Shown here: piece by piece, positions 17,043 through 25,647 of the stretch
How the letters are laid out: each line of letters starts with the position of its first letter
Numbering within the stretch: the first letter of the stretch is position 1
NCBI GenBank assembly: GCA_022793065.1
Contig: JAAWCE010000007.1
Coordinates: forward strand, 59,886 to 123,885
Length of the DNA stretch: 64,000 nucleotides
DNA from: Lachnospiraceae bacterium
GTDB lineage: Bacteria; Bacillota; Clostridia; Lachnospirales; Lachnospiraceae
Reading direction: 5' to 3'
Program-made: the position numbers and the translations under genes
The notes under the pieces: generated by a model
Told to the model about the DNA's origin: nothing
Databases searched by the model: none
What the model saw: the letters and a program-made list of their open reading frames with translations, nothing else

Positions 17043-18139
17043 GAATGCCCGATGATTATGATGAACACTCCGGTACGTCAGCGACAGTGATATCAGCAAT
17101 TATAGCCGTGTCAACCTTTGTGGTAGTGATTTTGATTGTAGTGCTGTATTTAAACGACAGGAACAATCAGCGCAGGAATCAGACGCAGCAGAATGATTCG
17201 GTACAGGCGTCCGGAGGAGCAGTCTCATCCGATTCATATCAAAACGACATTGAAGATCTACTCACAGGCAGCACCTTAAGTCCGGAGGATTTTGATTTCT
17301 GGGATATGTATCCGGAACCAACGGAAGAACCTTTGCCCACGGATACACCGGAGCCGGTGGTTCAGGAAGATCCTTCCACGGACGGAAAACATACCAGGAT
17401 AAAATTCCCGGACGGCAGAGAAGAATGGGTATTGATCAGCCCCTATCTGCCCAAGCATGAATTTGATTTTACACAATTGGTATGCCAGTCCAATCTGATG
17501 AAATATTATGAAAATGGCAGGAAGACTTCTTTTGTAGGAGTGGATATCTCGAAGCAACAGGATTATGTGGATTTTGTCAGGTTAAAGAAAGCGGGAATTG
17601 AATTTGTCATGCTGCGCGTGGGCGCCAGAGGATATGGAACAGGTCAATTATCTTTAGACGACAATTTTATTGACAATATGCAGCGCGCTCTTGACGCGGG
17701 ACTTGATGTGGGTGTTTATTTCTTTTCTCAGGCTATCAGCGTGGATGAAGCCATAGAAGAAGCGAATATGGTGGTGGCAAATCTGCAGGAGTATGAGATT
17801 ACCTATCCGGTGGCTTATGACATGGAATTTATTCCAAATGATACGGCCAGGACGGATGCTTTGAGTAAATCGGAAAAGACTGATATTGCAAAGGCATTTT
17901 TAGACACGGTGGCCCAGTATGGATATAAGACCATGATATATGGTAATAAGGAATGGCTCATTAGGGAAATTGATATGTCGAAGCTGACAGCGTATGACGT
18001 GTGGCTGTCCCAGGCGGAAGACATTCCTGATTATCCCTATAAATTTACCATGTGGCAATATACCTTTGAAGGGTCTGTGGATGGGATTTCAGGAAATGTA
18101 AATATGAATATTAGTTTTGTAAATTATGCGGATAAGTAA
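17039..18139 (+). CDS. Membrane-anchored GH25 muramidase (lysozyme family)
   Basis: Predicted to cleave the glycan strand of peptidoglycan outside the cell. GTG 17039 was chosen because GGAGGA ends eight bases before it; ATG 17045 is the alternative. The 366-residue protein has a membrane helix at about 17-37 and a low-complexity Gln/Asn, then Pro/Thr/Glu-rich spacer to about residue 130. The GH25 domain runs from FVGVDISKQQ near 165 to the end. Its active-site acids are visible in VDIS and in the DME of VAYDMEFI. The four-base overlap with rnfB puts it in the rnf transcript, which is unexpected for a cell-wall enzyme. Family confidence is high. Confidence 0.88.
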   Translation: MRMPDDYDEHSGTSATVISAIIAVSTFVVVILIVVLYLNDRNNQRRNQTQQNDSVQASGGAVSSDSYQNDIEDLLTGSTLSPEDFDFWDMYPEPTEEPLPTDTPEPVVQEDPSTDGKHTRIKFPDGREEWVLISPYLPKHEFDFTQLVCQSNLMKYYENGRKTSFVGVDISKQQDYVDFVRLKKAGIEFVMLRVGARGYGTGQLSLDDNFIDNMQRALDAGLDVGVYFFSQAISVDEAIEEANMVVANLQEYEITYPVAYDMEFIPNDTARTDALSKSEKTDIAKAFLDTVAQYGYKTMIYGNKEWLIREIDMSKLTAYDVWLSQAEDIPDYPYKFTMWQYTFEGSVDGISGNVNMNISFVNYADK

Positions 18140-18187
18140 CACACGTCCTTATTAATAATTCAACTAAAATGAACATAGGAGAATGTT

Positions 18188-19012
18188 TCATGGGCGATAT
18201 TCTAAAATGCGCGGTGAAATGGTAAGACTTGTATAAATTTCCGCATATTTTCTCGGAGAAAGTTCTTCAATATAATTTTGAGGAAAATTTTTGTTCAAAC
18301 CGTTCTTTTTTAAGATATCCACGGCTTTGTTATAGGCAATGGCCGCCTCTATCTCTAATGGGTAACGGCCCACTAAATAATTTCCTTTGATATGGATACG
18401 GACAGTATAAAGGTACTGTCCGTTTTTCTGCTCTAAAGTAACGCCATGGTATATATTAAATATTTCCAGATTTTCTCTTCTGAAATCATTTGAATCTCCG
18501 TTGATAAAACGGAAGTCGCGTCCTTCTTTGGCGTATGGTTTAATGCCGTATCTGGTGACAATACTGACTTGAGATCCATGATCCGCAACAAAATAATGGT
18601 TGCCCCGGCACATAATTTTATGTGTGGCATAATAAAACATATCATCGGGGTCAAATTTTAGTATCTGGCATGGGGACAGATAGTAGTAGAACATTTTTTG
18701 GAACATGTAGATAGGATTGCCAGAGTATAGACCATTATCCCGAAAATTTAAGAGAGAAATCCATTTCTCAAAGGCAAGGGGAGAGGTATTGTAATAGGAT
18801 TGTACATGAATCTCAGGATCCTGCAAGATGCGGATTCCTTCCAGATAAGCAGCATGAGCGTCATGGGCGTTGGAAAAACTGCCTAAACTGATATGTTTAC
18901 GCTTATATGTAAGGGAGGCGCGAAAATATACTTCACCATTTTTTCTGGTTCCGGGGAAGACGCCTTCGGGATATGAATTTTTTTTCGTGTGGACATGGGA
19001 TGTTTTCTTCAT
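18188..19012 (-). CDS. AP2-like DNA-binding protein with a degenerate HNH core
   Basis: A 274-residue minus-strand protein. Residues about 15-60 (GVFPGTRKNGEVYFRASL, then ISLGSFSNAHDAHAAYLEG) resemble an AP2 domain. Residues about 165-205 resemble the end of an HNH homing endonuclease (FINGDSNDFRRENLEIFN). Residues about 205-255 form a second AP2-like unit (YLVGRYPLEIEAAIAYNKAV). The histidines expected in active HNH enzymes are replaced: the usual DHINGD appears as RFINGD and the usual HR as TRYG. The layout suggests a domesticated homing endonuclease that now only binds DNA. It is a single gene with no mobile element beside it and faces the muramidase gene. Function unknown. Confidence 0.7.
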   Translation of the reverse strand: MKKTSHVHTKKNSYPEGVFPGTRKNGEVYFRASLTYKRKHISLGSFSNAHDAHAAYLEGIRILQDPEIHVQSYYNTSPLAFEKWISLLNFRDNGLYSGNPIYMFQKMFYYYLSPCQILKFDPDDMFYYATHKIMCRGNHYFVADHGSQVSIVTRYGIKPYAKEGRDFRFINGDSNDFRRENLEIFNIYHGVTLEQKNGQYLYTVRIHIKGNYLVGRYPLEIEAAIAYNKAVDILKKNGLNKNFPQNYIEELSPRKYAEIYTSLTISPRILEYRP

Positions 19013-19102
19013 AAAATTTCTATACCTTCATAAGATTCATAATTATTTTTAATTTCATATTTTTTCTTAAGTTAGAAATATTTTTAGGACAAACTTCATA
19101 TA

Positions 19103-19130
19103 TTGATATATCGGACAATAAAGGGATAAT
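19103..19130 (+). promoter_or_regulatory. Candidate sigma-A promoter of the SleB-like gene
   Basis: TTGATA (19103-19108), a 16-nt spacer and GATAAT (19125-19130) stand 68 bases before the gene start in an AT-rich 186-bp gap. Spacing is one short of optimal, so this is a candidate only. Confidence 0.4.
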
Positions 19131-19198
19131 ATTTAGAAATGAAAAAATGCAGAAAGATTGATTTGTTTGCGTGCTAAAATGTGCCGGGAGGTGTAAGA

Positions 19199-19873
19199 AT
19201 GTACAGAAAATCAGTAAGTCTATTGGTAATGTTAAGTATTGTATTTTTGTCTTGTTTTTGTTGTATCAGAGGTTTAAATTTCGTCAGGTTATATACGGAA
19301 CCGGCGGAAATGCTGACATTGAAATTGTGGGAGTTGGATGAAAAGGCCAGGGAAAGAGAAAAGGAATGGATGCTGGAGGAACAGATGCGTGCAATCGGAG
19401 AAGAAAGCATGTTGGGAATCGTAGAGTCGGCATCATCAAAACAACGGATTATTGACGTCTGTATCCTGGAGCAGGAATACATATATGAATTGCCGGAGGA
19501 AGAACTGGAAGTTCTAATGCGGATTGTAGAATCGGAGGCGGGAACAGAAGATGAGGAAGGCAAGCTGCTTGTGGCGAATGTGGTGTTGAACCGTATGACG
19601 GATGCCCAGTTTCCGGATACCATAGCTGGAGTGGTGTTCCAGAAAGAGAAGGGAATCGCACAGTTTTCACCGGTTTCCGACGGTACTTACTATCAGGTGG
19701 ATATCAGTGATGAGACAGTGCGCGCTGTGGAGCGGGCGCTTTTGGGAGAAGATATCTCACAGGGAGCGCTTTACTTTGCCGCCAGAAAATATGCGGATAA
19801 CAATAAGATGAAGTGGTTTGATGAAAATTTGAGTTATCTATTTGTACATGGCGGTCATGAATTTTTTAAGTAG
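19199..19873 (+). CDS. SleB/CwlJ-family cell wall hydrolase, membrane-anchored
   Basis: ATG 19199 follows GGGAGGTGTAAGA. The 224-residue protein begins with a signal anchor (residues 1-27) and a charged helical stretch (about 45-80, rich in Glu, Arg and Met). It ends in a Hydrolase_2 domain from about residue 98: VLMRIVESEAGTEDEEGKLL with the catalytic-type Glu, NVVLNRMTDAQFPDTI and GIAQFSPV. YFAARKYAD lies near the end. SleB relatives are lytic transglycosylases of spore cortex, but the family also contains vegetative enzymes, and nothing here ties this one to spores. It stands alone between two promoters. Confidence 0.85.
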   Translation: MYRKSVSLLVMLSIVFLSCFCCIRGLNFVRLYTEPAEMLTLKLWELDEKAREREKEWMLEEQMRAIGEESMLGIVESASSKQRIIDVCILEQEYIYELPEEELEVLMRIVESEAGTEDEEGKLLVANVVLNRMTDAQFPDTIAGVVFQKEKGIAQFSPVSDGTYYQVDISDETVRAVERALLGEDISQGALYFAARKYADNNKMKWFDENLSYLFVHGGHEFFK

Positions 19874-19936
19874 GGCGTATTGTGCAATATTGTGTAATAT
19901 TTTAATGAATTTTAGCAATATTGTCAAAATGTATTA

Positions 19937-19965
19937 TTGTGAATAAGTACATTTGCTGATATAAT
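19937..19965 (+). promoter_or_regulatory. Sigma-A promoter of the HipA-like kinase gene
   Basis: TTGTGA (19937-19942), a 17-nt spacer and a perfect TATAAT (19960-19965). The predicted transcript starts near 19972 and leaves a leader of about 65 nt before ATG 20040. Confidence 0.75.
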
Positions 19966-20039
19966 GTAACTCATGATTACAGGAAGCTTATTGTTTCCCG
20001 TGGAAAAAGGAAAGAAATAAGATTACGAGGGTGGATAAA

Positions 20040-21158
20040 ATGTACTTGATGTTAAAGGATACGAAAGTATTGTACTTTGATTTGGAAGATTTTATTGTTG
20101 AGACAATCAGAGAGGACTTGCTTCCTTTCTGTTTGAGATTAAATATCAGGAAACCTTTGACGAATAAAGATATTCTTCATAACATTCAAGAGGTAAAAAG
20201 TTATCTGAGCAGTCGGGTTTTGTCAATGTCAAGAGATAATGCCAAATGGATTTATGCGGCGTTTCAGATTCCTCAGATAGATTCTATTGATAACAGAGTG
20301 AATATTTGTATCAACTGTAAAGGTGTTTCCATTCAGGACAGCTATTGGATTGTAGATGACGATGAAGAGGTGAGCTGGTCCAACATTAATATCAGGCAAA
20401 ATAAACTGAGGGATATTGTGGATTTGTCCTTAAGCGGATTTAATCCCACCATTACTACAAATAACATTTGTCCGGAACTGACTACGAAAGGACTTTTTCG
20501 CAAAGGATGGATTCGTTTGGGAGAAAATCTATATCTGTTGAAATCAGATAAAACCCGTGATTATGTGAATACCAGAATGGAAGTATTGGCGTCCGACATT
20601 TTGGGCTGTTTTAAGGGAAGAATAGGCTGTGTGGCCTATGTGAGCGACATTAAAAATACGGGAGAGGGAGAGGCGCTGGTGTCCATCTGCAGAAATTTTG
20701 TAGAAGAGAAATATTCTTTTGTGGAAGCATGGGAAGTTATGGAATATCTCAAAAGGCAGGGCATAGATTTTATTACATATTGTATGGAGCGTTGGAGGCA
20801 GCAGTTTGCCAGTATACCGGTGCTGGATTATATCGTTGTCAATACGGACAGGCATACGCAGAATTATGGTTTTCTCATGAACAATGAAACCGGAGAAATT
20901 GAAAGTCTGGCGCCCCTTTTTGATTTTAATTGTGCCCTGACGGCGGATTATTTTATGCGCGATGCTTCTGAGACTTTAAGTCAGATGTTTAATACGGCTG
21001 ATACCTTGAAGGATCTGGCCCATCGCTTTATAAAAGATACTAAAATGATATTTTATGAAGAAAAATTTATGCGCCTGTCAAAGACGGAGGCAAATCAAAA
21101 ATACAAACATATCTTTGAAAGGGTATATGGGAGAATTCAGGAATTAGGGATTGTATAA
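20040..21158 (+). CDS. Orphan HipA/CtkA-like protein kinase
   Basis: ATG 20040 is preceded by GAGGGTGG; an in-frame GTG at 20031 overlaps that site. The 372-residue product ends in a HipA-like kinase half. NTDRHTQNYGFL near residue 280 is the catalytic loop, with the catalytic Asp and the metal-binding Asn. LAPLFDFNCAL near 305 contains the DFG-equivalent Asp. Residues 1-150 show no recognised domain, and the usual HipA N-terminal coupling domain is not evident. No HipB-type antitoxin lies upstream, and the gene has its own promoter. It may be a stand-alone Ser/Thr kinase and not a persistence toxin. The kinase fold is well supported by motifs; the target is unknown. Confidence 0.75.
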   Translation: MYLMLKDTKVLYFDLEDFIVETIREDLLPFCLRLNIRKPLTNKDILHNIQEVKSYLSSRVLSMSRDNAKWIYAAFQIPQIDSIDNRVNICINCKGVSIQDSYWIVDDDEEVSWSNINIRQNKLRDIVDLSLSGFNPTITTNNICPELTTKGLFRKGWIRLGENLYLLKSDKTRDYVNTRMEVLASDILGCFKGRIGCVAYVSDIKNTGEGEALVSICRNFVEEKYSFVEAWEVMEYLKRQGIDFITYCMERWRQQFASIPVLDYIVVNTDRHTQNYGFLMNNETGEIESLAPLFDFNCALTADYFMRDASETLSQMFNTADTLKDLAHRFIKDTKMIFYEEKFMRLSKTEANQKYKHIFERVYGRIQELGIV

Positions 21159-21222
21159 TGGGGATATTGTCTGTGGAGGTAAGCGGTGGTGGAACGGACC
21201 GTAAGGTTTTCAGCGGGACTGC

Positions 21223-21251
21223 TTGCACAGAGAGTGGATTTGTGGTATACT
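21223..21251 (+). promoter_or_regulatory. Sigma-A promoter of thrC-deoC
   Basis: TTGCAC (21223-21228), a 17-nt spacer and TATACT (21246-21251) lie 35 bases before the thrC start, giving a short leader. The element sits in the 127-bp gap after the kinase gene. Confidence 0.7.
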
Positions 21252-21285
21252 TGCCCGAAAAGACATGAAATCAAAGGAGATTCTT

Positions 21286-22779
21286 ATGGAGATATTATAC
21301 AAAAGCACCCGTGGAGAGGGTACGGCTGTAACGGCTTCGCAGGCCATATTAAAAGGATTATCGGAGGATGGCGGTCTTTATGTACCGGAAAATATTCCTT
21401 TATTGGACAAAAGTTTGCAGGAATTGTCTGAAATGGAGTATAAACAAATTGCCTATGAAGTGATGAAACTTTATCTTACGGATTTTACGGAAGAAGAGTT
21501 GAAAAACTGTATTGCAAAGGCATATGATGAAAAATTTGACACAGAGGCAATCGCGCCGCTGGCAGAGGCGGACGGCGCCTATTATCTGGAACTTTTTCAC
21601 GGCGCTACCATAGCGTTTAAAGACATGGCGCTTTCTATACTGCCTCATCTGATGATAACAAGTGCACGCAAAAATAAAGTCACCAACAAGATAGTGATAC
21701 TTACCGCTACCTCAGGAGATACGGGAAAAGCGGCGCTGGCAGGCTTTGCGGATGTGGAAGGAACCGGCATTATAGTGTTTTACCCTAAGGACGGCGTCAG
21801 TCCTATTCAGGAGAAACAAATGGTGACTCAAAAGGGAGCCAATACCCTTGTGGTGGGAATTCATGGAAACTTTGATGACGCCCAGACTGGTGTGAAGAAA
21901 TTATTCTCCGATAAAGCATTGGCGGAGGAAATGGCCCAAAAGGGATATCAGTTTTCATCGGCAAACTCCATCAACATTGGTCGGCTTGTGCCCCAGATAT
22001 GCTATTATGTACACGCTTATGCCACGCTGCTGAGGGAAGAGAAGATTGCGGCTGGGGAACAAATCAATGTAGTTGTGCCCACTGGAAATTTTGGCAATAT
22101 CTTAGCGGCATATTATGCAAAAAATATGGGACTGCCCATTGGCAGGCTGATTTGTGCATCCAATGACAATAAGGTATTGTATGACTTTTTCCGCACAGGG
22201 ATATATGACAGGAACAGAGAGTTTATGCTGACGTCTTCTCCTTCCATGGATATCTTGATTTCAAGCAATCTGGAGCGCATGATTTATCGTATTGCCGGCG
22301 GCGATGCACAGAAGAACATGGAGTTGATGACTGCTTTAAGCGGTGAAGGTAAGTATGAAATCACGGAACAGATGAAGGCAAATTTAGAGGATTTTTACGG
22401 AAATTTTGCTGCGGAAGCCGAAACGGCAGAAGAAATCAATCGTTTGTACCGGACATGCGGCTATGTCATTGACACCCATACAGCGGTGGCTTCCGCAGTA
22501 TACCGCAAATATCGGAAGGAAACGGGAGACGATACCAAAACGGTAATTGCATCTACGGCAAGTCCTTTTAAATTTACCAGGAGTGTGATGAATTCCATTG
22601 ACACAAAATATGAGACAATGGATGATTTCGCATTGGTGGATGAGCTTTCCGCATTGGCTGGGCTGGCGGTTCCCAAAGCCATTGAGGAAATCCGAACTGC
22701 ACCTGTGCTTCACAACAGACAATGCGATGTGAATGAGATGAAGGATGTGGTGAAAGATTTTCTAAAAGGAGACAAATAA
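21286..22779 (+). CDS. thrC: Threonine synthase
   Basis: PLP enzyme that converts O-phosphohomoserine to threonine in the cytoplasm. ATG 21286 was taken because AAGGAGA stands just before it; the open frame upstream runs through the promoter. The 497-residue protein is of the long ThrC class. It has the N-terminal YKSTRGEG and SEDGGLYVPE segments, the PLP lysine in HGATIAFKDMALS near residue 112, the ATSGDTGKAAL phosphate-binding loop, and PTGNFGNILAAYYAK. ASPFKFTRSVM lies near the C-terminus. It is followed after 10 bases by deoC, with which it probably shares the promoter at 21223. Confidence 0.95.
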   Translation: MEILYKSTRGEGTAVTASQAILKGLSEDGGLYVPENIPLLDKSLQELSEMEYKQIAYEVMKLYLTDFTEEELKNCIAKAYDEKFDTEAIAPLAEADGAYYLELFHGATIAFKDMALSILPHLMITSARKNKVTNKIVILTATSGDTGKAALAGFADVEGTGIIVFYPKDGVSPIQEKQMVTQKGANTLVVGIHGNFDDAQTGVKKLFSDKALAEEMAQKGYQFSSANSINIGRLVPQICYYVHAYATLLREEKIAAGEQINVVVPTGNFGNILAAYYAKNMGLPIGRLICASNDNKVLYDFFRTGIYDRNREFMLTSSPSMDILISSNLERMIYRIAGGDAQKNMELMTALSGEGKYEITEQMKANLEDFYGNFAAEAETAEEINRLYRTCGYVIDTHTAVASAVYRKYRKETGDDTKTVIASTASPFKFTRSVMNSIDTKYETMDDFALVDELSALAGLAVPKAIEEIRTAPVLHNRQCDVNEMKDVVKDFLKGDK

Positions 22780-22789
22780 GAAGGAGGCC

Positions 22790-23455
22790 ATGGAATTGAA
22801 GAACAGTGAAATGTTGGCAAAAGTGGATCACACACAGCTAAAGGCATATGCCGCTTGGGAAGATATTCGCAAACTCTGTGAGGAAGCAATCGCATATCAT
22901 ACTGCAAGTGTGTGTGTTCCGCCCTCTTATATAGAAAGAATTCATGCGGCTTACGGAGATAGGCTTACAATCTGTACGGTGGTAGGATTTCCGCTGGGGT
23001 ACAGTGTTACGGAGGCAAAGCTGGCGGAAGTGGAACAGGCGCTAAAAGATGGCTGCGATGAGATTGATATGGTGATTAATATAGGGGATGTGAAAAACGG
23101 ATCTTTTGATAAGGTGGAAGAGGAAATCCGCAGAATCAAAGAAGCCTGTGGATCACATATTCTGAAAGTTATCGTTGAAACCTGTTATCTTACAAGAGAG
23201 GAAAAAATAGCCCTGTGCAAAGCCGTTACCAATGCCGGCGCAGACTATATCAAGACATCCACGGGTTTTGGAACGGAGGGTGCTTGCAGAGAGGACGTGG
23301 AGCTGTTTCGCGAGCATATTGGACCGGATGTGAAGATAAAAGCGGCGGGAGGAATATCTACGTTGGAAGATTTGGAACAGTTTATTCATTTGGGCTGTGA
23401 CAGAGTGGGCACTTCCAGGGCCGTAGGATTGTGCAAGGACAAGGGCTGCGAGTAA
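22790..23455 (+). CDS. deoC: Deoxyribose-phosphate aldolase
   Basis: Cleaves 2-deoxyribose 5-phosphate to glyceraldehyde 3-phosphate and acetaldehyde. The 221-residue protein shows the DERA pattern: KVDHTQLKAYA near the start, CTVVGFPLGY, then EIDMVINIGDVKNG with the catalytic acid. The Schiff-base lysine lies in LKVIVETCYL (KVI). NAGADYIKTSTGFGTEGA near residue 150 and IKAAGGI follow. GGAGG ends only two bases before ATG 22790, which is too close. TTG 22796 (Met-Lys-Asn) is better spaced and may be the true start, shortening the protein by two residues. Confidence 0.94.
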   Translation: MELKNSEMLAKVDHTQLKAYAAWEDIRKLCEEAIAYHTASVCVPPSYIERIHAAYGDRLTICTVVGFPLGYSVTEAKLAEVEQALKDGCDEIDMVINIGDVKNGSFDKVEEEIRRIKEACGSHILKVIVETCYLTREEKIALCKAVTNAGADYIKTSTGFGTEGACREDVELFREHIGPDVKIKAAGGISTLEDLEQFIHLGCDRVGTSRAVGLCKDKGCE

Positions 23456-23515
23456 CGAGTTCTGATAGGTGAAAATAGAAGCTTGAAAGTAACTTTTGGA
23501 GAGGAAGGGATTTCT

Positions 23516-25357
23516 ATGGAAGAACAGGGTTCCAACGAAGTGATTCAGGGGCGGCTGACAGCGCTTAGAGAAAAAATGGCGGCAAGCGGGATTGATTATT
23601 ATATGATGCCCACTGCGGATTTTCACAATTCCGAATATGTGAACGATTATTTTAAGGTAAGAGAATATTTCTGCCGTTTCTCCGGTTCTAACGGTACTTT
23701 GTTAGTATGGCAGGATGGAGCCGGTCTTTGGACGGACGGCAGATATTTTATTCAGGCGGAACTTGAGCTTGCAGGTACGGGTGTTAAGCTTTTTCGTATG
23801 CAGGATGAGGGTGTTCCTACTATAAAAGAATTCTTGCAAAAGGAAATGAAAGAGGGACAAACCCTTGGCTTTGACGGCAGAGTCATATCCGCTAAAGCCG
23901 GAGAAACGTTTGAAAAAGCGCTAGCGGATAAGAAAATTCGTTTTATGTTTGACAGGGATTTGGCAGATGAAATATGGACGGACAGGCCCAAATTTCCTGC
24001 AGGCAAAGTAAGGGTATTGGAGGAATCGGTTGCCGGGAAAAGCTTTGAGGAAAAACTGAAAAGTGTAATGGAACGGGTGGAGAAGGAAGGGGCGGACAGT
24101 TTCTTTCTGACAAAACTGGATGATTTGATGTGGTTGTTTAATATCAGAGGATGCGATGTGGAGTGTAATCCCGTGGCAATGTCCTATGGATATTTTTCAA
24201 AAGAAAACAAGGTATTATTTATACAAAAAAGTGTTCTGGATAAGGATGTTATGGAATATTTGGCGGCAAAAGGAGTTGAGACACAGGAGTATGACCATGT
24301 GGCAAACTACTTGCAAAATTTGCCCGCCGGTGGTAAAATTCTGATTGACAGCCGACATTGCAGTTATTATATCTGTAAGTTGTTGGAAGCTGGCCAGACA
24401 CTTGTTGCAAAGGACAATCCCACGGAAGCGTTAAAGGCAATTAAAAATCCTGTGGAATTGGCTAATATGGAGAAAATCTATTTAAAAGACAGTGTGGCTG
24501 TGACTAAATTTATTTATTGGTTAAAGAAAACCATAAAAACATCTGAGAAAATAACGGAGATTTCCGCAGCCGATTACCTGGAACAACTTCGCAGGTCCAT
24601 TCCGGAATTTCTGGATTTGTCTTTTCCTACCATTTCAGGATATGGAGCCAATGCCGCTATGATGCACTATGAAGCTGCGCCGGAACATCAGGCGGTTCTT
24701 GCGCCGGAGGGGATGCTGCTTGTGGATTCCGGCGGACAGTACATGGGAGGAACCACAGATATCACCCGGACCATAGTATTAGGCCCTATATCCGACGAAA
24801 TGAAATTACATTATACTATGGTTGCAGCAGGAATGTTGCGGTTGTCGGCCGCACATTGGATTCATGGCTGTACCGGCCGCAATCTTGATATATTGGCACG
24901 TCAGCCTATTTGGAATATGGGGCTGGACTATAAATGCGGAACAGGTCATGGAGTTGGATATATCCTGAATGTACATGAAGGTCCACAGGGGCTAAGATGG
25001 CGTATGGCGGAAGGAATGACAGAAGCTGTCATTGAGGCAGGAATGGATATCACCAATGAGCCGGGCATTTATATAGAAGGAAGTCATGGAATCCGCATTG
25101 AAAATGTGATGGTAGCGGAAAATGATGTGAAAAACGAATATGGGCAGTTTATGAAATTTAAGACTTTGACCTGGGTTCCTATTGATATGGAAGCCATTGA
25201 TGAAAACTATCTTACGGATACTGACAGGGTATTGCTGTATACTTATCAAAAGAAAGTATTTGATAAGATTTCTCCTTACTTGACAGAGGAAGAAGCGGAA
25301 TGGCTTAGGAAAGAAACAAAGGCTGATCAGACCGCTTTACTGAAAACAATAATATAA
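23516..25357 (+). CDS. Xaa-Pro aminopeptidase (aminopeptidase P family, M24B)
   Basis: Removes N-terminal residues before proline with a two-metal site. ATG 23516 follows AGAGGAAGGG; a TTG at 23483 has no site. The 613-residue protein has two creatinase-like N-terminal domains (WTDGRYFIQAELEL near 85) and a pita-bread domain from about 320. All five metal ligands are visible: Asp in LLVDSGGQY, Asp in TTDITRTIV, His in GTGHGVGYI, Glu in ITNEPGIYI and Glu in IRIENVMV. A C-terminal M24_C segment completes the long form. No signal peptide, so cytoplasmic. A strong terminator follows. Confidence 0.94.
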   Translation: MEEQGSNEVIQGRLTALREKMAASGIDYYMMPTADFHNSEYVNDYFKVREYFCRFSGSNGTLLVWQDGAGLWTDGRYFIQAELELAGTGVKLFRMQDEGVPTIKEFLQKEMKEGQTLGFDGRVISAKAGETFEKALADKKIRFMFDRDLADEIWTDRPKFPAGKVRVLEESVAGKSFEEKLKSVMERVEKEGADSFFLTKLDDLMWLFNIRGCDVECNPVAMSYGYFSKENKVLFIQKSVLDKDVMEYLAAKGVETQEYDHVANYLQNLPAGGKILIDSRHCSYYICKLLEAGQTLVAKDNPTEALKAIKNPVELANMEKIYLKDSVAVTKFIYWLKKTIKTSEKITEISAADYLEQLRRSIPEFLDLSFPTISGYGANAAMMHYEAAPEHQAVLAPEGMLLVDSGGQYMGGTTDITRTIVLGPISDEMKLHYTMVAAGMLRLSAAHWIHGCTGRNLDILARQPIWNMGLDYKCGTGHGVGYILNVHEGPQGLRWRMAEGMTEAVIEAGMDITNEPGIYIEGSHGIRIENVMVAENDVKNEYGQFMKFKTLTWVPIDMEAIDENYLTDTDRVLLYTYQKKVFDKISPYLTEEEAEWLRKETKADQTALLKTII

Positions 25358-25367
25358 ATCACAAAAA

Positions 25368-25407
25368 TCCGAAGCATAAATTATACTGTGTATGCTTCGG
25401 ACTTTTG
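25368..25407 (+). terminator. Rho-independent terminator after the aminopeptidase P gene
   Basis: An 11-bp perfect stem (TCCGAAGCATA at 25368-25378 with TATGCTTCGGA at 25391-25401) has a 12-nt loop and a CTTTTGT tail. Confidence 0.88.
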
Positions 25408-25547
25408 TATATAACGATTTAGTTTTAAGATAAATAGTAATAAAAATGTAACATATTAGACAAAAAAGTTTGAAAATGGGATATGGAGACACTAATATAA
25501 TAGTAATAATGGTAGTATTTGGACGAATAATCCTGAAACTTTTGGTG

Positions 25548-25576
25548 TTGACAAAACACCCTCTTGATAGTAGAAT
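25548..25576 (+). promoter_or_regulatory. Sigma-A promoter of the polysaccharide control operon
   Basis: A consensus TTGACA (25548-25553), a 17-nt spacer and TAGAAT (25571-25576). A second, weaker candidate lies upstream (TTGAAA 25470-25475, 17 nt, TAATAT 25493-25498). No other gene-like content is seen in the 25408-25647 gap. Confidence 0.75.
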
Positions 25577-25647
25577 TAATCATGCGGCAGGGAGTTTACC
25601 GTTACTGTTGATGATATACAACATAAGATATGTTAGGGATGATGAAA

